Below, in pieces: positions 29,970 to 37,756 of a DNA stretch of 64,000 nucleotides. Origin of the DNA: Flavobacterium sp. NRK1 (GTDB lineage: Bacteria; Bacteroidota; Bacteroidia; Flavobacteriales; Flavobacteriaceae); NCBI RefSeq assembly GCF_024054175.1, contig NZ_JAMXLA010000001.1, positions 472,437-536,436 on the forward strand, given 5' to 3'. Each line of letters opens with the position of its first letter. The first letter of the stretch is position 1. A model generated the notes under the pieces. That model did no database searches, was not told the DNA's origin, and saw only the letters and a list, made by a program, of their open reading frames with translations. The position numbers were made by a program, and so were the translations under genes.

Positions 29970-30000
29970 CAAATGTAGAAATTAAAATTAATAAAACAAA
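29970..30000 (-). promoter_or_regulatory. Promoter of the rpsL ribosomal block
   Basis: Minus strand TTTG (29997-30000), 19-nt spacer, TACATTTG (29970-29977): the best match in the window to the Bacteroidota consensus at both boxes. Predicted start near 29965, about 47 nt before the rpsL ATG. Confidence 0.75.
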
Positions 30001-30097
30001 TCATAAATCATTAATTTTCAAACGAATTGTGAACCAAAAACCCTCTGCATATTTTTTCTGCATTTTTTGCGTTATTTTTACGGCTAACAATTTTCCG

Positions 30098-31762
30098 TTG
30101 AAAAGATTTCTCTTCATATTCATTTTATTTCTTGCCCCTTTTACTTTAAAAGCACAAACTCTTTACTTAAAGATAGAAGGACGTATTGATGCTGAAACAA
30201 AAATAATAGACTCCATATCCTATAATAAGATTCATGAAAATGTAAAATCAATTAATGAAGAAACTGCCCTTTTATCAAATAAGCTTTTAAAAGTAGGTTA
30301 TCTTGAAAATACGATACTAACAAATATCAAAACGAACGACAGTACTTTTATTTATAAGTTTTCCGTTGGCCCCAAAACAAAAAGCATACATATATATACA
30401 GCCCAAATTTCTCCGGAAACAAAAGATTTGCTATCAATATCCAAAGACACTCTTATAATGTCTTTAGCTGATGTTGAGAATTTCATGAATACAGGCGTAG
30501 CATCTCTTGAACAAAAAGGTTATTCTTTAAATTCGCTGCAGCTGACAGATTATTACCCTAGTGGAAATGTGCTGAATGCTACCCTAAATGTAAAAACCGA
30601 AAAGAAACGCACTCTTGACGATATAGTTCTAGAAGGGTATAAAAAATTTCCGGAAGGAATAAGAAGAAATATAGTAAGACAATATAGAGGCAAAATCTTC
30701 AACCAGGATAATCTGCAAAGAATATACAAGGATTTTAATGCTTTACGCTTTGTCAGCCAGGTGCGCTATCCCGAAATACTGTTCAAACAAGACACAACTA
30801 AAGTATATGTATATATAGAGAAGGCAAAACCAAACAGCTTTGATGGTTTTATAGGATTTTCTAATAATGATCAAAACAAAATAATGTTTAACGGCTATGT
30901 AGACCTTATATTAAATAACGTATTAAATACAGGAGAAAAGTTTAATTTATTCTGGAAGAATGACGGAAATAAACAAACTACATTCAACACTTCCTTAGAA
31001 CTTCCTTATATTTTTAAGTCACCTATCGGACTAAAGGGCAGCCTTAGAATTTTTAAACAGGACAGTACTTTTCAAAACACAATAACTGATATTAATATTG
31101 GATATTATTTTAGCTACAATTCTAAATTATTCATTGGAAGACAGCAATCGCAATCTATAGATATTCAAAATCTAAACAATAGCACACTAAGCGATTTTTC
31201 CAATTCTTTCTGGACATCAACTTACGAATTCACACGTTACAATCCTGATGATTTTCTCTTTCCAGAAAAAACATACTTATTTATTAAAGGCGGCACAGGT
31301 AAGCGTGAAGCCAAAACAGGCAATTCAAGCCAGTATTTTGCCCAAATTAATTTTTCTCATAACCTCTATTTAAACAAAAGGAATATAATAAATATTAAAA
31401 GCCAGAATTATTATTTAAACAGTAACTCATATATAATAAATGAACTATACCGTTTTGGAGGCATTAATTCAATCAGGGGATTTAATGAGAATAGCCTTCA
31501 GGCAAACCTTGTTACTTCAATAATGGCAGAGTACAGATATGTGCTTTCCTCCAATTTATACATACATTCAATTACTGATTATGGCTATTTTCAGGATAAA
31601 TCATCAAATATTAACAATAATTTATTAGGAATAGGGTTTGGATTCGGCTTATTTACAAAAAACGGATTATTCAATATAATCTACGCTAACGGAAGTACTA
31701 AAGACCAGCAAATAAAGCTATCCAACTCCATTATTCACCTTAGCTTCAAAACAGAATTTTAA
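30098..31762 (+). CDS. Omp85-family outer-membrane protein (BamA/TamA-like, POTRA plus barrel)
   Basis: 554 residues from a TTG start giving MKRFLFIFILFLAPFTLKAQ, a standard signal peptide. A GTG 23 codons upstream (30029) would place a second hydrophobic segment before it and is less likely. POTRA-like domains occupy about residues 20-235 (LDDIVLEGYKKFPEGIRRNI, YRGKIFNQDNLQRIYKDFNAL), followed by a beta-barrel with the Omp85 loop-6 motif as SIRGF in RFGGINSIRGFNENS and a C-terminal aromatic FKTEF. Family members insert or export outer-membrane proteins; the client here is unknown. Divergent from rpsL and upstream of the SusC gene, 116 nt apart. Confidence 0.8.
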   Translation: MKRFLFIFILFLAPFTLKAQTLYLKIEGRIDAETKIIDSISYNKIHENVKSINEETALLSNKLLKVGYLENTILTNIKTNDSTFIYKFSVGPKTKSIHIYTAQISPETKDLLSISKDTLIMSLADVENFMNTGVASLEQKGYSLNSLQLTDYYPSGNVLNATLNVKTEKKRTLDDIVLEGYKKFPEGIRRNIVRQYRGKIFNQDNLQRIYKDFNALRFVSQVRYPEILFKQDTTKVYVYIEKAKPNSFDGFIGFSNNDQNKIMFNGYVDLILNNVLNTGEKFNLFWKNDGNKQTTFNTSLELPYIFKSPIGLKGSLRIFKQDSTFQNTITDINIGYYFSYNSKLFIGRQQSQSIDIQNLNNSTLSDFSNSFWTSTYEFTRYNPDDFLFPEKTYLFIKGGTGKREAKTGNSSQYFAQINFSHNLYLNKRNIINIKSQNYYLNSNSYIINELYRFGGINSIRGFNENSLQANLVTSIMAEYRYVLSSNLYIHSITDYGYFQDKSSNINNNLLGIGFGFGLFTKNGLFNIIYANGSTKDQQIKLSNSIIHLSFKTEF

Positions 31763-31822
31763 CATTTATACTTACGGAAAACCATAAAATATTACAAAAA
31801 ATCAAAATTTTATCATAAAAAA

Positions 31823-31854
31823 CTTGCATATGACGATGCTACGTCAGAAATTTG
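31823..31854 (+). promoter_or_regulatory. Possible promoter of the susCD-like operon
   Basis: TTG (31824-31826), 20-nt spacer and GAAATTTG (31847-31854), one base off the -7 consensus, 24 nt before the SusC ATG. Weak. Confidence 0.3.
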
Positions 31855-31878
31855 GGATACTAACTCAAATCTATTTCA

Positions 31879-34800
31879 ATGAAGACAAGGCTACGCGTTT
31901 TGTTAACGCTCCTCATGGCGTTAATGATGCAAATTACGTTTGCACAGCAAAGAGCTGTATCTGGAACAGTTACAGACGAAGGTGGTTTCCCTATTCCGGG
32001 AGTAAATGTCCTTATTAAAGGAACAACCACAGGAACCCAAACCGACATCGACGGTAAATTTACAATTCAGGCCGCGCCTACTGACGTGCTGGTATTTAGT
32101 TACATTGGTATGAAAACGCGCGAAACTCTGGCTGCTACAACATCGATGAATATTACAATGGCCGATGACGCTATTGAACTTGAAGGTGTTGTTGTAACGG
32201 CTTTTGGTATTAAAAGAAATCCTAAAGATTTAGGATATTCAGTAAGCACCGTAAAAAATACAGACCTTACTGAAAACTCTGAGCCAGATCTTATCCGTTC
32301 CTTAAACGGTAAAGTTCCAGGAGTAAACGTTAACGTATCTACAGGTGTTGCCGGGGCAGCAAATCAGATTACAATAAGGGGTACAAGCAGCCTTACAGGT
32401 AATACTCAACCACTTATTATTGTAGATGGGGTTGCCTATAACAATACTGAGGTACAAACATCAAGTCAGGTAACAGGTGGTGGTGGCTATGAAAATGGTT
32501 TATCATCTTTAGATCCTAACGACATCGCATCAATGAACGTATTAAAAGGAGCCGCAGCTTCAGCTCTTTACGGTTCTAGGGCTATGAATGGTGTAATTGT
32601 AATAACAACTAAATCCGGTTCACCGGGCAATAATACCAACAAAAAACTTGGTGTTACTTTTAGTAATGGAACTTATTTTGAAAATATTGCAAACCTGCCG
32701 GATTATCAAAACACCTATGGTGCAGGAGCTAATTTTTTATATAGTAATGCAAACGGTTCATGGGGGCCTCGCTTTGACTCCTTAGAAACTATACCAACAT
32801 GGCCAAATCTTGCTAATGCATTTCCTGGTCAATTCGGTCCAACTGTACCTTATGTTGCTAAACCTAATAACGTAAAAGATCTATTCCGTACCGGTACTGT
32901 ACTTGAGAACTCTCTAAACCTGAATTATTCTGGTGAGGATGGCAATTTTAACCTTACCTTATCAGACTTAAATCAGGATGGATATATACCCTATAATACG
33001 TATGACAGGACATCTATTTCAACAGGAGGAAGTTTTAAATTAAAAAACGGAATTACATTAGGCTCTAATTTAAGTTATGCCCAAACTAAACAAGTAGGTG
33101 GTTTCTTTGGAGAAAATCAGTATGATGGTGCATCATCCTCATTTGCAAGAACGTTATTCTTAGCAAGGAACTGGGATTTTAATTTACCGTATGAAGATCC
33201 TGTTACAGGAGCAAGTGTAGTGCCAAATGCAGGATACGATCATCCTTTATGGTCTTGGAAACATGATAAAATTACCACTCAGACACAAAGAACAGTTGCC
33301 AGCTTTAATGTTGGATATAGTTTTAATGATCACATTTCAACCAGCTATCGTTTGGGTATCAACAAATACGACCTTGCCAGGAGACAAATTCGTGACCTGA
33401 ATTCCCGTGCCGATACAGGTGTAGGATCTATAACAATTGACAATTTTACCAATGAAGATATAGAATCGACCTTATTATTTAATTTCGATTATAAAATTTC
33501 AGATAAAATAGGTTTTACAGGAATTTTAGGTAATAATATTTTCCAGAACTCACAAACACGTGAAGCATACTATGGAAGAGATTTTGCTGTGCCGGATGTG
33601 TATAGTTTAAAAAATACTAAAGAAGTATCCAATTTAGCTGACAATACTAACAGAAAAAGAACATTGGGCTTTTTTGCTGATGCCACTTTCTCTTACAACA
33701 ATTTCCTTTTCCTTAATGGTACGGCGAGAAATGACATTACTTCATCATTAAATCCCGGACACAGGTCTTATTTCTATCCATCAGGAAGTTTATCTTTCAT
33801 CCTTACGGAAGCATTAAAAATGGATAGCAAAGTATTAACATTTGCCAAATTAAGAACCAGCTATGCTAAAGTTGGACGTGATACTTCGGCTGAACAATTA
33901 AGCCTTACTTATGTACTAAATAATACATTTAATGGCCAGCCCACAATTGGTAATCCTACAACTTTCCCAAACCAAAATATGGAACCTGAGTTTGCAAGAG
34001 AGTTTGAAATAGGTACAGATCTCGAATTTTTCAACAGAAGAATAACACTGGATTTCACCTATTACAATAAAGATGCTTACAATCTTATATTCCCAGTACA
34101 AGTACCTTCAAGTAGCGGGTATGGATTCTACGCAACCAATGGAGGAGCTATGACAAATAAAGGTCTTGAAATCGGACTTACTTTAGTTCCTGTTCAAACA
34201 GAAAACTTTAAATGGACATGGACTACCAATTTCACAAAAAACAAAAATAATGTTTATGAGCTAAGTAATGGTTTGGAAAGAACACAACTCGACCCTAATG
34301 AAGTTGCTTATGCAATACCAGGCCAGCCATTTGGCGTATTTTACGGAACTAAGTTTGCTAGAGATGATCAGGGTAATTATTTAATAAATCCCGCCGGTGG
34401 TGGTATCATTCAGGATCCTGAACTAGGAATAATAGGTGATCCTAATCCTGATTTTAAAATGAACTTTATCAATAGTTTTAGCTATAAAGGCATAACTCTA
34501 AGAGCGCAAATTGACTGGAGACAGGGTGGTGATGTTTCATCATCAACTATAGAATCATTATTAGGCCGTGGTGTGACTAAAGATACAGAAGACAGAGAGC
34601 ATACGTTTATTATACCAGGTTACTATGGTAATAATGATGGTACTCCTATTCTGGATGCCAGTGGAAATAAAATACCTAATACTACTCAGTTAAGTATGAA
34701 TGAACTTTATTTCTCACCTGCAGGAGGTAATACTTTTGCGATTAACAGTGTAGATGAAGCAAGAATATATGACGGAACTGTATATAGACTGCGAGAATTA

Positions 34801-35028
34801 AGCCTTATATATGACTTGCCTCAGAAATTTATTGAGAAAACACCGTTTGGCAGGGTAAGTTTTGGTTTTATAGCAAACAACCTTTGGTATTGGGCACCTA
34901 ATGTACCGAAGTACACTAATTTTGATCCGGAAACTACCAGTTATGGTTCTTCAAACCTTCAGGGTATTGAAGTATCAGCTGCCCCAACTGCAAAACGTTA
35001 CGGTTTCAGGCTTAATGTATCATTCTAA
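31879..35028 (+). CDS. SusC/RagA-type TonB-dependent outer-membrane transporter
   Basis: 1049 residues. Signal peptide (MKTRLRVLLTLLMALMMQITFA), a carboxypeptidase-D regulatory-like domain (about 26-110: VSGTVTDEGGFPIPGVNVLI, GTQTDIDGKF), then ELEGVVVTAFG preceding the plug (about 115-240 with LIRSLNGKVPGVNV, IIIVDGV-like and ALYGSRAMNGVIVITTKSG), and a 22-strand-type barrel ending YGFRLNVSF. Imports a bulky nutrient across the outer membrane with energy from TonB. Its SusD partner follows after 11 nt. Substrate cannot be told; no glycoside hydrolase is nearby, but a secreted phosphatase faces the operon. Confidence 0.95.
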   Translation: MKTRLRVLLTLLMALMMQITFAQQRAVSGTVTDEGGFPIPGVNVLIKGTTTGTQTDIDGKFTIQAAPTDVLVFSYIGMKTRETLAATTSMNITMADDAIELEGVVVTAFGIKRNPKDLGYSVSTVKNTDLTENSEPDLIRSLNGKVPGVNVNVSTGVAGAANQITIRGTSSLTGNTQPLIIVDGVAYNNTEVQTSSQVTGGGGYENGLSSLDPNDIASMNVLKGAAASALYGSRAMNGVIVITTKSGSPGNNTNKKLGVTFSNGTYFENIANLPDYQNTYGAGANFLYSNANGSWGPRFDSLETIPTWPNLANAFPGQFGPTVPYVAKPNNVKDLFRTGTVLENSLNLNYSGEDGNFNLTLSDLNQDGYIPYNTYDRTSISTGGSFKLKNGITLGSNLSYAQTKQVGGFFGENQYDGASSSFARTLFLARNWDFNLPYEDPVTGASVVPNAGYDHPLWSWKHDKITTQTQRTVASFNVGYSFNDHISTSYRLGINKYDLARRQIRDLNSRADTGVGSITIDNFTNEDIESTLLFNFDYKISDKIGFTGILGNNIFQNSQTREAYYGRDFAVPDVYSLKNTKEVSNLADNTNRKRTLGFFADATFSYNNFLFLNGTARNDITSSLNPGHRSYFYPSGSLSFILTEALKMDSKVLTFAKLRTSYAKVGRDTSAEQLSLTYVLNNTFNGQPTIGNPTTFPNQNMEPEFAREFEIGTDLEFFNRRITLDFTYYNKDAYNLIFPVQVPSSSGYGFYATNGGAMTNKGLEIGLTLVPVQTENFKWTWTTNFTKNKNNVYELSNGLERTQLDPNEVAYAIPGQPFGVFYGTKFARDDQGNYLINPAGGGIIQDPELGIIGDPNPDFKMNFINSFSYKGITLRAQIDWRQGGDVSSSTIESLLGRGVTKDTEDREHTFIIPGYYGNNDGTPILDASGNKIPNTTQLSMNELYFSPAGGNTFAINSVDEARIYDGTVYRLRELSLIYDLPQKFIEKTPFGRVSFGFIANNLWYWAPNVPKYTNFDPETTSYGSSNLQGIEVSAAPTAKRYGFRLNVSF

Positions 35029-35039
35029 AAAAAATAAAG

Positions 35040-36728
35040 ATGAAAATATTTAAAAATACAAAATACGGAATTGCTGTATTGTTTACCGCAATGCTCTTTA
35101 CCGGATGTGATGATTATCTTGATGTAAATCAGGATAAGGATGCACCAACTGTAGCTCCGCTAAATGCCCTATTAACCAATACACAAGTAGCAGTAGGTGC
35201 CACCGGAGACTTTCAGTTTTATACCGGCGAAATACTTCAGGTATACACACACCAAATGGTGGTAAGAGAAGAAATGGATCAATACGGTACTAAAGTTGAT
35301 AATATTAACCTTAACAATGAATGGGATAATACTTATTTAACATTAACCGATATTGAAACCCTAATTGCCCAGGGTACTGATGAAGGGTCAATGGCCTATG
35401 TAGGTATAGCCCAAATGGAAAAGGCTTTTTTAATGGCTTGTGCAGTAGATATATGGGGTGATGTGCCTTATACAGAGGCAACAAGTCTTATTGATAATAT
35501 AATTTCTCCAAAATTTGATGATCAGGTTGAGATATATGCATCTGTTCTGGAACTTATAGAAACTGCTAAAACCAATATGGCAAGTACTGGTGGTTTAATG
35601 CCTGGCAGTGATGATTTATTTTATGGTGGTGATATGGATAAATGGATTCGTTTTGCTAATACCTTTAAATTAAAATTATACAATCAGATACGTAGTACTT
35701 CATTATTTAATGCTGCAGATTTCGCTGCTCTAGTAGCTGAAGATAATTTCTTTCAGTCAAGCGATGATGATTTTGAATTCAAGCATACTACCAATACTTC
35801 ACCATCAGATGAAAGAAACAGGTTTTATGTAGAATCTTATGGAAGCACACAGTTTTCTACCTACATGAGTCCTTGGTTCTATGAAATTCTTAAAGGCATG
35901 AATCCTGATATTCATACAGGTAATGCAGACCCACGTATTCCTTATTATTTCTTTAACCAGCTTACAGCAGGGCAATTTCCTCCTGATCAGGGAGATCCTG
36001 AGACAGGAAATCCTAAAGCCGATTATTGGGATGCTTCAACTGGTTTCTTTAGTATACGCTTTGGTAGTACAGGCCCGTGGAGGGATTCCAGCGCTGAAAA
36101 TTCATATACATATCCCGGAATATTCCCTTGTGGCGGACGTTATGATGATGGTGAAGGCGGAATTATGGACATTAACGGAGGTACGGGACTTGCTCCTAAG
36201 AGGATACTTACCTATGACGAATTTTTATATATTAAAGCTGAATTAATGCTTGCAGGCACAATGGGCGGAGACGCTGGTGCCCAACTTGAAGAGGCTATGA
36301 ATGCAAGTTTTGCTAAAGTTGATGATGTTGTTGCAAAAAGTGAAACATCACAGGATGTACCTGCTCTTTCAGGCACAGCGGAAGTAGCTGATTTTATTGC
36401 AAATATAATGGCTGAATACAATGCAGGAGATGGTACTAAAAAACTTGAAGTTATTATGACTCAAAAATGGGTAGCTACCTTTGGGGATCCAATGGATCAG
36501 TATACAGACTATAGAAGAACAGGTTTCCCTGTACTTGCAAATCCACTTGGACCATCTCCTGAATATCAGCTTAATAATAATGATGGATTCCCTCTTATTG
36601 ATTCACAGACAGTACAAAATAATCCATTCCAGGTATCCTTATACTGGCCTCAGACTGAACTTAACGTAAATGTTAATGCACCAGCTCAGAAAAATGCTGC
36701 TACTTATAAAATATTCTGGGATAATTAA
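35040..36728 (+). CDS. SusD/RagB-family substrate-binding lipoprotein
   Basis: 562 residues with a lipoprotein signal (LFTGC, Cys23) and the SusD opening DDYLDVNQDKDAPT. TPR-like helices typical of SusD follow (LIAQGTDEGSMAYVGIAQMEKAFLMACAVDIWGDVPYTEA at about 110-150 is a SusD-like-2/SusD_RagB pattern). It forms the lid over the SusC barrel and captures the ligand. Eleven nt after SusC and 10 nt before the third lipoprotein, hence one operon. Confidence 0.94.
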   Translation: MKIFKNTKYGIAVLFTAMLFTGCDDYLDVNQDKDAPTVAPLNALLTNTQVAVGATGDFQFYTGEILQVYTHQMVVREEMDQYGTKVDNINLNNEWDNTYLTLTDIETLIAQGTDEGSMAYVGIAQMEKAFLMACAVDIWGDVPYTEATSLIDNIISPKFDDQVEIYASVLELIETAKTNMASTGGLMPGSDDLFYGGDMDKWIRFANTFKLKLYNQIRSTSLFNAADFAALVAEDNFFQSSDDDFEFKHTTNTSPSDERNRFYVESYGSTQFSTYMSPWFYEILKGMNPDIHTGNADPRIPYYFFNQLTAGQFPPDQGDPETGNPKADYWDASTGFFSIRFGSTGPWRDSSAENSYTYPGIFPCGGRYDDGEGGIMDINGGTGLAPKRILTYDEFLYIKAELMLAGTMGGDAGAQLEEAMNASFAKVDDVVAKSETSQDVPALSGTAEVADFIANIMAEYNAGDGTKKLEVIMTQKWVATFGDPMDQYTDYRRTGFPVLANPLGPSPEYQLNNNDGFPLIDSQTVQNNPFQVSLYWPQTELNVNVNAPAQKNAATYKIFWDN

Positions 36729-36738
36729 AAAAAAAGTT

Positions 36739-37641
36739 ATGAAGAAAATAAAACTAATATTTGCATCATTTATTGCTTTAGCAATGACGCTAGCATGCAA
36801 TGATGACGGAGGAGACTCTGTACGTAAATTACAAGAAGGCGCAGTACCTGACATACAAAAAACGGATGGCACCGACTCTTTTATTAATCTTAATGAACTG
36901 GAAGCCGGTAATGATATTGCACTATCTTTTAGTGTAGATAAAGCTTTTGGAGATCCGGCATCAATGGACGTAGTAGCATTTTATATAAAAGCAGATGGAA
37001 CTGCCGAAAAAGCAATTTTAGCAGATGATGTAACAAATTTTCCTGTTACAATAAATGTTACAAAAGAAACATTAATAAATGCTTTTGAAGTATTAACTTC
37101 TGCTGATGATTTTGAATTGGGAGACCAATTAAAAATATCAACTGATCTTACTTTAAAAGATGGAACTATTGTTAAGCTTTTAAAAGATGATACTGGTGCG
37201 CAAAATTATGGCCAGGATATTGCTAACTCAACAGTATTTAGTGTAGTTCAGATATATAATGTATCCTGTCCTTCCGACCTTGGAGGTACATATAGTGTGG
37301 TAAGTAGTGGTTCTTCTACTGATCCAGGTCCTACGCCTGACGAAAACCCTATTACTGATTATCCTTACACCACTACAATAACAGATAATGGCGGTGGTAG
37401 TTACACTATGTCTGATGCTTTTGGAGGCCTTTATATCCTATGGTACGACATCTACGGGTTAGATTTTGAAGTTGAAGGAAATTTTACCGATGTATGTGGT
37501 AATTTAAACGGATCGTTTACAGACCCATTTGGTGGCGCAGTAACTATAACAGGAACAGTAAATCCTGATGGTACTTTATCGATACATTGGGATAATGAAT
37601 TTGGTGATACAGGAGATTCTGTTTACACTAAAGTCGAATAA
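36739..37641 (+). CDS. Surface lipoprotein of the susCD-like operon (SusE/F-position, unknown fold)
   Basis: 300 residues from MKKIKLIFASFIALAMTLAC, with a lipobox Cys20 followed by NDDGGDS, an Asp-rich stretch of the kind that exports lipoproteins to the cell surface in Bacteroidota. An upstream in-frame Met at 36670 overlaps SusD and lacks a signal, so it is rejected. A first beta-rich part (about 45-190) and a second (about 205-300, with two Cys) are joined by a Pro-rich linker (STDPGPTPDENP). I do not recognise a family; by position it should help bind the transported substrate. Confidence 0.75.
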   Translation: MKKIKLIFASFIALAMTLACNDDGGDSVRKLQEGAVPDIQKTDGTDSFINLNELEAGNDIALSFSVDKAFGDPASMDVVAFYIKADGTAEKAILADDVTNFPVTINVTKETLINAFEVLTSADDFELGDQLKISTDLTLKDGTIVKLLKDDTGAQNYGQDIANSTVFSVVQIYNVSCPSDLGGTYSVVSSGSSTDPGPTPDENPITDYPYTTTITDNGGGSYTMSDAFGGLYILWYDIYGLDFEVEGNFTDVCGNLNGSFTDPFGGAVTITGTVNPDGTLSIHWDNEFGDTGDSVYTKVE

Positions 37642-37667
37642 GATAAGTTAGTTAAAAATTGATTTTC

Positions 37668-37697
37668 AGAGGATGGTATTTGCCATCCTCTTTTTTT
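37668..37697 (+). terminator. Terminator of the susCD-like operon
   Basis: AGAGGATGG (37668-37676) with CCATCCTCT (37683-37691), 6-nt loop, followed by TTTTTT on the plus strand. Confidence 0.9.
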
Positions 37698-37709
37698 GTA
37701 AAAAACAAT

Positions 37710-37737
37710 AATAGCTGCCCATAACTGGACAGCTATT
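37710..37737 (-). terminator. Terminator of the phosphatase gene (possibly bidirectional)
   Basis: AATAGCTG (37710-37717) with CAGCTATT (37730-37737), 12-nt loop; T-rich on both sides (TTTTTTTT on plus, ATTGTTTTTT on minus). Confidence 0.65.
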
Positions 37738-37756
37738 TTTTTTAAACTAAAACTAT

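Noticed and set aside
30029..30097. GTG start of the Omp85-type gene
   Set aside because: It would put a second hydrophobic segment in front of a complete signal peptide; the TTG at 30098 is more consistent with export.
36212..36872. Minus-strand frames within the SusD and lipoprotein genes
   Set aside because: Antisense to well-conserved SusD sequence, low-complexity Ser/Ala composition, no promoter; shadows.
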